Origin: an uncultured Acetatifactor sp.
GTDB taxonomy: Bacteria; Bacillota; Clostridia; Lachnospirales; Lachnospiraceae
DNA length: 64,000 bases
Direction of reading: 5' to 3'
NCBI GenBank assembly: GCA_910577235.1
Contig: CAJTMX010000009.1
Span: forward strand, 52,303-116,302
Shown piece by piece: positions 17,002-26,228 of this stretch. The first letter of the stretch is position 1. Every line of letters starts with the position of its first letter. A program made the position numbers and the translations under genes. A model generated the notes under the pieces. The model ran no database searches. It saw only the letters and a program-made list of their open reading frames with translations, and was not told where the DNA came from.

Positions 17002-17792
17002 ACCTCTTCCCCAAAATCCCCCGGCTCCTCTTCCGCCGTGCTCTGTCCGCTGTAAAACCGGATAAATGCCCTATTCACGTCCTTATTGCACTTTCTGCTC
17101 AGGGGAATCTGCCTCCCATCGTCCAAAAACACCGTCTCTTTCTCCAGGCGTGCCACATAGAGCAGATTTACCAAATAAGATCTGTGGCATAAGCAGAATG
17201 TCTCCCGCGGCAGCCGTTCTCTCCACACGTTGATGCCCTCCCTGACGATATAACATTTCTCTCTCGTATGTAGTTCCGTGTTATGGGCGGCAGCCTCTAT
17301 ATACACAATATCCTCCGGCAGCAGCCGCAGGGTTATCCGCCTGTTCTTCTCTCCGTCCACCATCTCCCTGGCCTCCGTGAGGATCACTTCCCGCTTTTCC
17401 TGCTCCATGTAGCGGCCATAGACACGCTCCATACAGGAGGATATCTTGGCCGCGTCCACGGGTTTGACCAGATAGTGCAGAGCCTCCACCTCATAGCCCT
17501 CCAGAAGAAAGTCCGTCATACCCGTCACAAATACAAGCGCTACTCTCCTGTTCTCTCTCCGTATCTCTCTGGCAAGTTCCACTCCGCTCAGACCCGGCAT
17601 CTGTATGTCAAAAAACAGGGCGTTCCAGGCCTGGTCCTGCTCCCACTCGAACAGAAACGCCGCCGCGTTAGGAAACTCCCGGATGCAGAAATCCACCCTA
17701 TTCTCCTTAAACCACGACTCCAAAAGGCGGACGAGATAATCCGCATGTACTTTCTCATCCTCCACGATGGCTATTTTCATTCTCTCCGCCAT
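16989..17792 (-). CDS. LytTR-family response regulator
   Basis: 267 aa from M-A-E-R-M-K; M5 is an alternative start. The receiver domain (1-125) contains the acidic pocket E11-D12, phospho-acceptor D62 (F-F-D-I-Q-M-P-G) and K in L-V-K-P-V-D. The C-terminal LytTR DNA-binding domain (about 148-250) carries the typical I-V-Y-I-E-A and F-C-L-C-H-R-S-Y-L-V-N segments. It probably activates the downstream kinase/ABC genes; no paired LytTR direct-repeat site was recognised upstream. It is the first gene of the RR-HK-ABC-ABC run. Confidence 0.9.
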   Translation of the reverse strand: MAERMKIAIVEDEKVHADYLVRLLESWFKENRVDFCIREFPNAAAFLFEWEQDQAWNALFFDIQMPGLSGVELAREIRRENRRVALVFVTGMTDFLLEGYEVEALHYLVKPVDAAKISSCMERVYGRYMEQEKREVILTEAREMVDGEKNRRITLRLLPEDIVYIEAAAHNTELHTREKCYIVREGINVWRERLPRETFCLCHRSYLVNLLYVARLEKETVFLDDGRQIPLSRKCNKDVNRAFIRFYSGQSTAEEEPGDFGEEVCRE

Positions 17793-17875
17793 ATCTCCTC
17801 TGTCACCCCTCCCCTGATACAACTAATTTTCTTTTTCCCTCCAATGAGCCTTCCGCTTTCCCTGTGACATAGCGA

Positions 17876-18775
17876 TCAGTTCACACCTCTGAAACCTTTG
17901 CCGATAATCTCACTGGAGTTAAAGATCGTGATAAACGCGTCGGGCTGGCTACGGCGAACAAAATTACGCAGCTGCACTGCCTGGCCGCGCCTTGTCACCG
18001 TCAGGATCATGGTCTTTTGATGGTGGGAGTAGGCACCCTCCGCCCGGTAGATGGTAGCGCTGCGACCCAGCTCGTCACATATATACCGGCATATCGGCTC
18101 CGGCTCGTCACAGACGATCATAAACGCCTTACACAGATTGATACTCTCTATCACGTTGTCGATGACCAAAGACTTGGCCAGCAGCCCCGTCAGGGAAAAA
18201 AGCCCTGTCTGAATATCAAATACAAAGCAGGAGGCCAGCACTATGACAAAATCCACCACAAACAGAGCCACGCTGATGGAGAAAGTGGTATATTTTTTCA
18301 AAATCATAGCTAAAATATCTGTCCCGCCCCCCGAGGCTCCGATATTGAATAAGATGGCAGAGCTCAGCGCAGGCAGAAAGATCGCGAAGATCAGTTCCAG
18401 TACCGGCTGCTCCGTCAGGGGTGCGGTCATGGGAAACCACCTCTCCATGGCCCACAGACCCACGGAGGTAAGTATGCTGGCATAGACTGTCTTAAGCCCG
18501 AAGTCCTTTCCCAGAAACAGAAATCCGAACACCAAAAGGACCATATTGATGATAAAGGTGTAGGTTGCCGCCGAGTGACTCAGCAATGCTTCCAGCACCA
18601 CGGCCACGCCCGTGACGCCTCCGAAGGAAAAGTGGTTGGGAAACTTAAAAAAATACACACCCACCACCAATAGCAGAATGGCCACAGTGATCAGCGCATA
18701 CTCCAATACCACCCTTTTCCATTGTTCCAGCTGTCTGAAACGCAGCCGTCTCTGCTTTTCCGATTCGTTGTGCAT
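17876..18775 (-). CDS. YitT-family membrane protein (DUF161 / DUF2179)
   Basis: 299 aa from M-H-N-E-S-E; the open frame extends 37 codons upstream but lacks a site. It has five to six hydrophobic helices in about 20-205, with the family motifs F-G-G-V-T-G-V-A and N-I-G-A-S-G-G-G-T-D-I-L-A. The C-terminal DUF2179 domain (about 215-299) includes G-R-S-A-T-I-Y-R-A-E-G-A-Y-S and ends with D-A-F-I-T-I-F-N-S-S-E-I-I-G-K-G-F. Molecular function of the family is not established. It is 59 bp downstream of the carboxypeptidase gene. Confidence 0.92.
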   Translation of the reverse strand: MHNESEKQRRLRFRQLEQWKRVVLEYALITVAILLLVVGVYFFKFPNHFSFGGVTGVAVVLEALLSHSAATYTFIINMVLLVFGFLFLGKDFGLKTVYASILTSVGLWAMERWFPMTAPLTEQPVLELIFAIFLPALSSAILFNIGASGGGTDILAMILKKYTTFSISVALFVVDFVIVLASCFVFDIQTGLFSLTGLLAKSLVIDNVIESINLCKAFMIVCDEPEPICRYICDELGRSATIYRAEGAYSHHQKTMILTVTRRGQAVQLRNFVRRSQPDAFITIFNSSEIIGKGFRGVN

Positions 18776-18834
18776 ACTCTCTCCCCCGGTCTTCCCGCCG
18801 GGGCCTCCTCTGCTTTGGATTCTATACTTCGGCT

Positions 18835-20103
18835 CTATTTTAAAAATGCCTGATACAACTCCACATGGTCGTAGATGCAGGTCCAACTGCTCATGGAGCC
18901 GGTGGTTACGCAGATGTACTCTCTTCCCTCACTGTCCGCAGCCAGACTGGCGGCGCAGCTGCCTGACTGGTTCACAAATCCGGTCTTGGCACAGAGTACC
19001 TCCCCGTGGGTGTCCTTGTCCTCAATGCGCCGCAGGAACCAGTTGGACAGCAAGATCCCTTCCGGCTGCTGCTCGCTGGGCACAGAGGTGGCAAAGGTAC
19101 GGGCCGAGAGAACTTTGCGGCACAGTTCGTTGTCCGCCGCCGCTTTGAGGATCACAGCCATATCGTACACCGTGCAGTAATGGTCCTCGTCATACAAACC
19201 CACACAGTTGGTAAAATGGGCGGTATCAGACAGCCCCAGCTGTTCCAGTTTCTGATTCATCAGTTCCACAAAAGCCTCCTGGGAACCTGCCACATACTCC
19301 GCCAGAGCCAGCGCGGCATCCGCGCCGGAGGGCAGGATGGTTCCGTACATCAGCTCTTCCACCGTCACCGATTGCCCCACGCCGAATCCCGCGATGCTGC
19401 AGTCATGCCGGTAGGCATAATCCGTGATCTGGATGGTCATGACAAAGCTGTCCTGCAAATCTTCCACATGTTCTGCCGCCACCAACAGGGTGAGTATCTT
19501 GGTCATGGACGCCGGATTGATCCGCTGGGACGCATCCCGGACGGCTATGACCTCCCCGGATTCCGCATCCATCAGCACGCCGTTCGTGCTGTATACGCCT
19601 CTCCCCTCCTCCGGAAAGCCCACTACATGCTCCGTAATCCGGGGAGTAAAGGGAACTGTCTCCGGTTCCTGTATATCCTGTCCGATTCCCTCTTCCGAAG
19701 GCTCTACGTTTTGGGAGCCATCCATTGAACTTCCCTGGACTACGTTTTCTCCGGTTGAAGGGACTCCCGTTATATCATTCCCCGGCGCAGTTCCTCCCCC
19801 CGCCGTTTCTCCCATTATCAGACCGTTCTTCCCACGGGCGGTCAATAACTGCACGCTTTTTCCCGATGCCCGGGACGGGGAGGATTTCGGCATCTCCGAA
19901 GACTTCGGGCCTGCGATCAGCCTTGCTAATCCCCATATCGCCAGCGCCAACACAGCCAGTCCCACTGCGATCACCGGCGCCCATCTGCGAAACAGTTCCT
20001 GCTGTCCCTTCTTCCGGCGCATGGCCGCCATATGCTCCCGCCGCCGCTGTATCCGCTGTCTCTCCAAGGCGTCTATTTCTTCCTGCTTATCCTGATCGCT
20101 CAA
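18835..20103 (-). CDS. serine-type D-Ala-D-Ala carboxypeptidase (penicillin-binding protein)
   Basis: 422 aa. It has a basic cytoplasmic N terminus (1-40), one membrane anchor (about 42-64), a Ser/Gly/Pro linker to about 150 and then the peptidase S11 domain. Active-site motifs are S199-M-T-K202, S259-G-A and K373-T-G. The S-G-A form of the second motif (instead of S-x-N) occurs in clostridial DacF-like proteins. It is probably extracytoplasmic, trimming pentapeptides in peptidoglycan. Unlike classical PBP5-type enzymes, the anchor is N-terminal and no C-terminal amphipathic helix is visible. Confidence 0.9.
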   Translation of the reverse strand: MSDQDKQEEIDALERQRIQRRREHMAAMRRKKGQQELFRRWAPVIAVGLAVLALAIWGLARLIAGPKSSEMPKSSPSRASGKSVQLLTARGKNGLIMGETAGGGTAPGNDITGVPSTGENVVQGSSMDGSQNVEPSEEGIGQDIQEPETVPFTPRITEHVVGFPEEGRGVYSTNGVLMDAESGEVIAVRDASQRINPASMTKILTLLVAAEHVEDLQDSFVMTIQITDYAYRHDCSIAGFGVGQSVTVEELMYGTILPSGADAALALAEYVAGSQEAFVELMNQKLEQLGLSDTAHFTNCVGLYDEDHYCTVYDMAVILKAAADNELCRKVLSARTFATSVPSEQQPEGILLSNWFLRRIEDKDTHGEVLCAKTGFVNQSGSCAASLAADSEGREYICVTTGSMSSWTCIYDHVELYQAFLK

Positions 20104-20289
20104 GGTTTCCTCCTGAATATGGTTCGGACATGTGGCCGAAAACTTTCCGGTGACATGTTGGTTTAAAGTTCCTTCTGTTATTCTGTCTCTTTTTCTTACG
20201 TCTTATGTGTGCATGCGGGTCTCAACGCTTTGCCTGCTGCCCTGTGCCTGATTACTTATGTCTATATGCGTTTCAAGGCATATGTGCTC

Positions 20290-20395
20290 AGCGTCTGACG
20301 TCTTGCGGACGCATACGCGTTTGAGTATGGTCTTTTTGCTTGATGCCCTCCTCATTCCGGCGTCTTACGGGCGCATACGCGTTTGAGTATGGCAT
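20290..20395. repeat. duplicated 3' end of the transglutaminase gene
   Basis: The string CGCATACGCGTTTGAGTATGG occurs at about 20310-20330 and again at about 20371-20391, the latter being the last codons of the transglutaminase gene. Flanking bases (GCGTCT-ACG...) also match. In the original frame both copies read I-L-K-R-V-C-A/V-R-K-T. A weaker similarity continues to about 20195, suggesting older decayed copies. Confidence 0.65.
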
Positions 20396-22859
20396 AACAG
20401 GCTCCGGCCGACTCCATGCTGATCTCCTCCCTGGAATAGACGGCCCTTCTGACTACTTCCAGATAACTGTCCCATTCCTCGCCGGGATATTTGCTTTTCA
20501 GCGCCGCCAGATATTCCTCGTCCGATCTGACAGACAGTATTCCAGCCCGTTTTCTCCGAAGCCTGCGGTACAGCATACGGTTGATCGTACGCACCGCCCG
20601 CCTTGCGCCTCCATTTTCAATGTCATGCACAATTTTCCGCCAGCGTGCCTCTCTGTGGCGGAGTAGGCGGGATACGGCGAACGCCGCCATGCCTGCTGCC
20701 GCCAAAGTCCCCAAAACTGTCAGCACCACATGACTTACCCGCAGACTGCCGTTTTGCCCGAATACGGCCCAGCCGCCTTCTCCCGCAAACCCCCATCCCT
20801 CCGGAGTTCCGGAAGGAACACCGGTTTCGCCCGGAACTCCCGATCCGTCTGCCGGGCTTTCCGGTTTGGCCGTGTGCGTCCCGCCGCCTGTTTCATTCTC
20901 TGTGGGCGCGGCGGTGGGAACCGGCAATGTCTCCGGCTCCTGTTCTCCGCTTGCATCGGGTTGCTGTAGCGGATCTTCCCGCTCCGGCGACTCCGGCACG
21001 ACCTGCCCTGCCAGGACCCTATCCGCCTCCTCATATCCGGGAGTCATCTCCACAGGCGTCCAGCCCACGTCATCCAGCCAGATCTCCACCCAGGCATGGG
21101 CGGTGTCATCCCGGACGCTGGCCCGATAACCATATCGGCTGCGCCGGAACTGATCGGGCTGCACCACATAGCCGGTCACATACCGGGCGGGTACCGACAA
21201 TCTGCGCAGCAACAACGCTCCGGCGCTGGCAAAATGGGCGCAGTAGCCCTGACGGTTCTCACCCAAAAAATATTCCACCGGGTCTGCGCCTCCGGGCAGG
21301 GGACCCGGATCTATATTGTAGCGGGCCAGACTTTTCAGCCGTTCGGCTACCATGCTGCCCAGCGCCAGCCTGGCTTCATTGTTTCCGACCTCTTTCGACT
21401 GTATTCTCTCCCAGAGAACCCGGTAGTCATCGGAGGCGACTATTTGATCGACCACATAAGTCAATTCGGGATAATCACCTGAAACTGCACAATATTGTTT
21501 TGCCGCATACCCGTTATACCAAGAATAGAATTCCCGCGTTTCCTTATCCCAGCCCCCTCTGCCATTGGCAGCCAGGACACCGGGCGCATACCCGGAAAAA
21601 GTGAGTTCCTCCATACTTCCCGGTTTCTCCACCACATAGTCCCCGCTGACCCGGCACTGGTCCCCCAGCGTCTCCGGGTCCGCCCCATATGGCAGATAGG
21701 CCTGACGGCCTTTCATTCCCGTATACCGCAGTTCATATTCTATCCCGCCGCCATCGTTGGGAGCGCACAGCCGGGCAAGCAGCAGCGCCGCCTCCCCGCT
21801 GTCCAGCCCCTGCCCCCGGCAAGCCTTGTCAAACGCCTTTTCCGCGCTGTCCCAGCGCCCTCTCCGATATCCTGCCCCACAATATCCTCTGAGATAGATA
21901 TTGGTGTCCGGCACTTGATTGACTGTTACAGTCATCATCTCTATGTGCTCATATACAGGCTGGCGGTTGTCCACGGTACCGTCCTGTTCCGCCCTGAAAA
22001 GCGCCTGCCAGCCATACTCCCGGATTCCCCGTTCCACATCATGCTGAAATGTCTGCAGCCTGTCATGGGACTGGTTCAGCCGCAGCGCCGGGCCATTCAT
22101 CACCGCCGCGGTCAACGGCAGCAACAGCGCCAGCATTCCTGCCAGCAGCAGCGCCGGAACCGGTCGAAAATGCCTGTGCCGGTCCATATACAGACTCAGC
22201 ATCCCCGCGGCAAACATACAGGCCATCCCCGGCCACCCGGGGGTTACACCCACCAGCAGCCCCATGACCAGCGCAGCGGCGGGCAGCAAGAGCATTACTG
22301 TTCTTTTGCGCAGCAATCCGGAAAACACCTGTAAAAGCACCGCCAATATCACCCAGGTCATCAACCAGGCCCACTGCTGCTGAGGATACGTACCTGCGGT
22401 CACATCGGGCAGAGGACGGTCAATGGCATAATATTCCTTTACCATCTCCATATAACGCAGCATGATCCCGTTCATACCGGCAGCATATATCTGCTCGTAT
22501 TCCTCATAAGAATAAGAATAGATCCACCACCAGATCCAATCCATCCAATATAATACTATAAACAGGACTATGTTTCCCAGCAGGCGCAGCACCCTCTTTC
22601 CCCAAGCGTATATGGCCTCGTTCCATGTCACTATCGCCAGGCACCATCCCGCTGCCACCCACAGAGCCACGGGCCATATCCCCTCCATGGGCAGACCGAA
22701 CGCATCCCCCATAAGGCAGGCAGCATAAAGAGACAGCATACTGAGAGCCGTCGAGTACAGAATATAGAACAGCAGGGATCTTCCCGTCATTCGTTTGTCT
22801 CGCATGTTACCGGCTCCCTGTCCTATCTGCCAGTGAACCACGGGTTTGTTCTTCCGCAT
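20352..22859 (-). CDS. membrane-anchored transglutaminase-like protein (TgpA/DUF3488 type)
   Basis: 835 aa; an alternative start at residue 19 has the better GGGAG site. N-terminal helices lie at about 28-50, 60-80, 90-112, 165-180, 190-210 and 220-260, then a large external region. The transglutaminase core has C540 in Q-G-Y-C-A-H-F-A-S-A-G and H588 in D-T-A-H-A-W-V-E-I-W, followed by P-V-E-M-T-P-G, which offers Glu where Asp is usual. A Pro/Thr/Gly-rich linker (about 630-700) precedes a last helix (about 715-740) and a cytoplasmic tail. It is the third gene of the conserved MoxR-DUF58-transglutaminase operon, possibly acting on cell-surface proteins. Confidence 0.9.
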   Translation of the reverse strand: MRKNKPVVHWQIGQGAGNMRDKRMTGRSLLFYILYSTALSMLSLYAACLMGDAFGLPMEGIWPVALWVAAGWCLAIVTWNEAIYAWGKRVLRLLGNIVLFIVLYWMDWIWWWIYSYSYEEYEQIYAAGMNGIMLRYMEMVKEYYAIDRPLPDVTAGTYPQQQWAWLMTWVILAVLLQVFSGLLRKRTVMLLLPAAALVMGLLVGVTPGWPGMACMFAAGMLSLYMDRHRHFRPVPALLLAGMLALLLPLTAAVMNGPALRLNQSHDRLQTFQHDVERGIREYGWQALFRAEQDGTVDNRQPVYEHIEMMTVTVNQVPDTNIYLRGYCGAGYRRGRWDSAEKAFDKACRGQGLDSGEAALLLARLCAPNDGGGIEYELRYTGMKGRQAYLPYGADPETLGDQCRVSGDYVVEKPGSMEELTFSGYAPGVLAANGRGGWDKETREFYSWYNGYAAKQYCAVSGDYPELTYVVDQIVASDDYRVLWERIQSKEVGNNEARLALGSMVAERLKSLARYNIDPGPLPGGADPVEYFLGENRQGYCAHFASAGALLLRRLSVPARYVTGYVVQPDQFRRSRYGYRASVRDDTAHAWVEIWLDDVGWTPVEMTPGYEEADRVLAGQVVPESPEREDPLQQPDASGEQEPETLPVPTAAPTENETGGGTHTAKPESPADGSGVPGETGVPSGTPEGWGFAGEGGWAVFGQNGSLRVSHVVLTVLGTLAAAGMAAFAVSRLLRHREARWRKIVHDIENGGARRAVRTINRMLYRRLRRKRAGILSVRSDEEYLAALKSKYPGEEWDSYLEVVRRAVYSREEISMESAGACYAILKRVCARKTPE

Positions 22860-22877
22860 ACTCCCACGCCCTTTTCC

Positions 22878-23975
22878 TTACAACAGCAGTTCCAGCTCCG
22901 ACAGCTCCCGCTCCAGCGCGGAGGCTTTCAGGCTCACGGCCTCCTGCTCATCCACACGGATACAAGGGCCCGCGGTCACCCGGATATGATGCAGCACCGG
23001 TTCACCGCCGTATTTTTCCCGGTAGCGCGACTGTATGTCCGTGGAGCCCACCCGGTTCTTGCCCTCCTCCCGCAAAAGATGCAGAAAAGTCTCATAAAAA
23101 CTTTCTTCATCATCCACACGCATCCTTACCACATCCTGCTGATGACTGCTGTACCATGCCACATAGTGAGGACAATCCAGATCCATTAGGCAAAAGGACA
23201 GGCTGACCGCGCATTGCAGCCGGGTTTCCTGAAAACTTCCGGCGGTTTCCGCCAGGACGGCCACCGGGCAGCCCCTGGGCCTGCTGTTCACCCGCACCAG
23301 CAGCTCGTCCGCCTTGGCGCTGAGTTTCCAGTGAATGTTCCGCAGCTTGTCCCCGTTCTGAAAGGGCCGCAGCTGCAGCAGTTCGCTGGAGTCCATGCCG
23401 CTGCGCAGAGAATCGTACACTTCCGCGTCTCCCGTAAAGCCTCGGACGGCCTCGGAAAGCCTTATTCTCATCAGATAGACCGGAGGCAGCACGGCCAGCA
23501 TGGCGTGTTCTCCTCTCACCGCCCTGCGCTGTTCCACACAAAACAGCCCCGTCAGGTCATATATCCTTATTTTTCTCAGCCGGATCTCATAATTGCCCGC
23601 CTGGGTAACGGACAGCAACGCCGAAAAACTCTGCTCCCCGGAATTTCTTTCATATTCTTCCCGCAGCCATTTACAATGCCGGGCTCTCTGTCCTTCCCGG
23701 CTAATAGAAACCTGTATCATGATCCTGCCATAGCAGCCCCGATACCGGTGAGTTGCCCGGGCACTGACATATATTGGTTTCTGTCTGTCCGCCAAAGCCG
23801 GCAGCATATTCATGGTTACCCGCAGGCTCTTTTTTTCATAGAAAAGGTATCCGATGGAAAGTATCATCAGAAAAAGCAGCGTAAAGCCCAACAGCGTGAA
23901 CGCCGTGCTCTCGTAGAGGATTGCCATGTAGACGGCCCCTGCCGACAGTATCAATGCCAAAAGATAACCTATCAT
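22878..23975 (-). CDS. DUF58 domain protein
   Basis: 365 aa. Two membrane helices at the N terminus (about 2-20 and 26-46) precede a long beta-rich region. The DUF58 signature is at about 210-245: a Y-D-S-L-R-S-G segment, then R-P-F-Q-N-G-D-K-L-R-N-I-H-W-K-L-S-A-K. These proteins are standard partners of MoxR ATPases and transglutaminase-like proteins. The start is 2 bp after the MoxR stop and the next gene follows by 18 bp, so the three are translated from one message. Confidence 0.92.
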   Translation of the reverse strand: MIGYLLALILSAGAVYMAILYESTAFTLLGFTLLFLMILSIGYLFYEKKSLRVTMNMLPALADRQKPIYVSARATHRYRGCYGRIMIQVSISREGQRARHCKWLREEYERNSGEQSFSALLSVTQAGNYEIRLRKIRIYDLTGLFCVEQRRAVRGEHAMLAVLPPVYLMRIRLSEAVRGFTGDAEVYDSLRSGMDSSELLQLRPFQNGDKLRNIHWKLSAKADELLVRVNSRPRGCPVAVLAETAGSFQETRLQCAVSLSFCLMDLDCPHYVAWYSSHQQDVVRMRVDDEESFYETFLHLLREEGKNRVGSTDIQSRYREKYGGEPVLHHIRVTAGPCIRVDEQEAVSLKASALERELSELELLL

Positions 23976-23977
23976 AA

Positions 23978-24967
23978 CTACCTCGGATTCTTTGTGTAGG
24001 AAACCGGCTGTTTCTCCTGTTGCAGAATCTGCTCCAGCACTGCCTCCGCCGCCACATGGGCCACTCTGGCCTTGGTGTTCAATACGATCCGATGTCCTGT
24101 CACATCGGGAAATACCGACGCCACATCCTCCGGTATCACATAGCCTCTTCCCTGGATAAAAGCTCGGGCCCTGGCCATGCGGGTACAGGCTATGGTCCCT
24201 CTGGGGCTGACTCCCAGCTCCACATAGCCGTTGTTCCTGGTAGCGTCCACCAACCGCACGATATATTTATAGATATTATCATGTATGAATACCCGCTCCA
24301 CCAGATTTTGCAGCGCCAGCAGTTCCTGCGCCGCAAGTACCGGACGGATCTCCTGTGGACGCACGCGCATACTTTTCCCGCGGGCGATCTCGATCTCGTC
24401 CTGTATATCCGGATATCCCATATGCATGCTGATCATAAAGCGGTCCAGCTGGGAATCCGGCAGCAACTGTGTGCCTGCGCTGCCCTTGGGATTCTGCGTG
24501 GCCATGGTGATAAACGGGCGGGGAACCGGGTGGCTCTCACCGTCCACCGTCACGCAGTTCTCCTCCATGACCTCCAACAGCGCCGACTGGGTCTTGGGAG
24601 AAGTTCGGTTGATCTCATCCGCCAGGAAAAGATTGCACATGATGGGACCTGGGTGATAAGAAAAAGTGCCGGACTCCTTGTGGTACATGGAAAAACCCAG
24701 TATATCCGAGGGCTGTACGTCCGGCGTAAACTGCACTCTCTGGGTCTCCAGCGCCATAGCCCGGGAAAAAGCCACGGCCAGGGTGGTCTTACCCACGCCG
24801 GGCACATCCTCGATCAGGATATGACCTCCCGCCAGTATGGCGCAAAAAGCTTTCTCCACACAGTCGTCCTTCCCTTTTATCACTGTCCGCACTTCTGCCA
24901 ACACCTCATGCGCCTTTTCATAGGCATCCCGAACCTGTCCGTTTTGCTCTATCCTGTTTCCGTTCAT
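23978..24967 (-). CDS. MoxR-family AAA+ ATPase
   Basis: 329 aa from M-N-G-N-R-I, with GGGGG upstream; the open frame extends 26 codons further. Walker A G-V-G-K-T-T is at 57-62, Walker B F-L-A-D-E-I-N-R at 114-121, sensor 1 A-T-Q-N-P in the middle and an arginine finger region L-D-R-F. The C-terminal lid domain is complete. MoxR proteins act as chaperone-like ATPases that activate or assemble partner complexes, here the DUF58 and transglutaminase proteins. A terminator-like hairpin stands only 33 bp before the start. Confidence 0.94.
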   Translation of the reverse strand: MNGNRIEQNGQVRDAYEKAHEVLAEVRTVIKGKDDCVEKAFCAILAGGHILIEDVPGVGKTTLAVAFSRAMALETQRVQFTPDVQPSDILGFSMYHKESGTFSYHPGPIMCNLFLADEINRTSPKTQSALLEVMEENCVTVDGESHPVPRPFITMATQNPKGSAGTQLLPDSQLDRFMISMHMGYPDIQDEIEIARGKSMRVRPQEIRPVLAAQELLALQNLVERVFIHDNIYKYIVRLVDATRNNGYVELGVSPRGTIACTRMARARAFIQGRGYVIPEDVASVFPDVTGHRIVLNTKARVAHVAAEAVLEQILQQEKQPVSYTKNPR

Positions 24968-25000
24968 GTCATACCCCCGCTCTTTGCATACCGCAAGCGT

Positions 25001-25034
25001 AAAAAGGCAATCTCCCGTCCGGCAGGAGACTGCC
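25001..25034 (-). terminator. terminator between the HD-GYP gene and moxR
   Basis: On the minus strand GGCAGTCTCC and GGAGATTGCC pair over 10 bp with one G-U, around a 9-nt loop, and are followed by five T. It lies 33 bp after the HD-GYP gene stop and 33 bp before the MoxR start. Confidence 0.82.
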
Positions 25035-25066
25035 CTTGCTGTCAATGTCTAATGGTACTCCGTACT

Positions 25067-26170
25067 CTACTCGTTGTCCATATGATCGTAAGAGATCTTC
25101 AATTCCTCGAATGCCTTGCGCTCCATGCGGAAACATTCCAACAGCTTGGGGTTGAACTGACCGCACTCGCCCTCTGTGATCATGCGGAACGCCTCTTCCT
25201 TGGGAAAAGCGTCCTTGTAAACCCTCTCGTTTACCAGAGCGTCATATACATCCGCAATGGACACGATCTGAGCCGCAATGGGTATCTCGTCTGCCACCAA
25301 CCCGTCAGGATATCCCCGTCCGTCATATTTCTCATGATGATGGCGACAGATCTGATAACTGATCTTTCCATATTCCTCATCCCATGTATTCCTGATATTC
25401 TGCAGGATCTCACCGCCTCTGGTGGTATGGGTCTTCATGCAGGCGAATTCCTCGTCCGTCAGCCTGCCCGGCTTTAACAAAATACTGTCGGGTATGGCGA
25501 TCTTACCCACATCATGTAAGGCGCTGGCGGATACGATCACATCGATCATCTCCTGATCCAGTCCGTACTCCGGGTACTTCTCGGCCAGGCACTGCGCCAG
25601 TATACGGGTATATCCTTTAACCCTGTTTACATGCTCTCCGCTCTCAAAGTCCCGGCTCTCCACCACGGTACCCAAGATTTCAATAATGTTGGTGTTGCTC
25701 TTTTTCAGCCTGTCGGCCTGAAGTTTCAAAAGCCGGTTCTGTTCCCGCAGCGTCTCGGTCTGCTCATGTACTTTGGCCTCCAGATCTCTCTGATACTGGA
25801 ACAGACTGACCACGTTCTTTACTCTCTTTTTCACCAGCGCATTGTCAAAGGGCTTGCGGATAAAATCGGAAATATGATAGTCAAAGCATTTCCTCTCAGC
25901 CTTGACGGAAGTTTCGCCGCTGATGATGAGCACCGGAATCTTTTCGATCCAGTGTTTCTCCTGCATCACATCCAGCACCGCAAAGCCGTCCACCTCGGGC
26001 ATCATGAGATCCAGCAGCACCACCGCCAGCTCTCCCTGCATCTTCTCGATCATCTCCAAGGCTACTCGCCCGTCCTCCGCTGTCTCTACCTGATATTCCC
26101 CTCCCAGGATCTCCGTCAGGATATCCCGGTTAATCTCCATATCGTCTACTACCAATACCGTATTTTGCAT
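25067..26170 (-). CDS. response regulator with HD-GYP domain (cyclic-di-GMP phosphodiesterase type)
   Basis: 367 aa from M-Q-N-T-V-L-V-V-D-D; a start 11 codons upstream is possible. The receiver domain has D9/D10 and phospho-acceptor D54 (V-L-L-D-L-M-M-P). A coiled coil spans about 125-165. The HD-GYP domain has A-L-H-D-V-G-K (H219, D220), a following K-T-H-T-T-R-G-G, the H-H-H-E at 277-280 and D-G-R-G-Y-P. All signature residues of active HD-GYP phosphodiesterases appear present. It is 58 bp downstream of a lone HPt gene, so a phosphorelay into this protein is inferred. Confidence 0.92.
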   Translation of the reverse strand: MQNTVLVVDDMEINRDILTEILGGEYQVETAEDGRVALEMIEKMQGELAVVLLDLMMPEVDGFAVLDVMQEKHWIEKIPVLIISGETSVKAERKCFDYHISDFIRKPFDNALVKKRVKNVVSLFQYQRDLEAKVHEQTETLREQNRLLKLQADRLKKSNTNIIEILGTVVESRDFESGEHVNRVKGYTRILAQCLAEKYPEYGLDQEMIDVIVSASALHDVGKIAIPDSILLKPGRLTDEEFACMKTHTTRGGEILQNIRNTWDEEYGKISYQICRHHHEKYDGRGYPDGLVADEIPIAAQIVSIADVYDALVNERVYKDAFPKEEAFRMITEGECGQFNPKLLECFRMERKAFEELKISYDHMDNE

Positions 26171-26228
26171 ACTGTTTTTAAACCCTTTCCAACCTTTTAT
26201 CAATGTTTCCGGCAGCAGAACCCCTCTG

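Noticed and set aside
24020..25477. Long plus-strand frame of 485 codons
   Set aside because: It is antisense to moxR and the HD-GYP gene, with no domain features and His/Gln-rich antisense composition.
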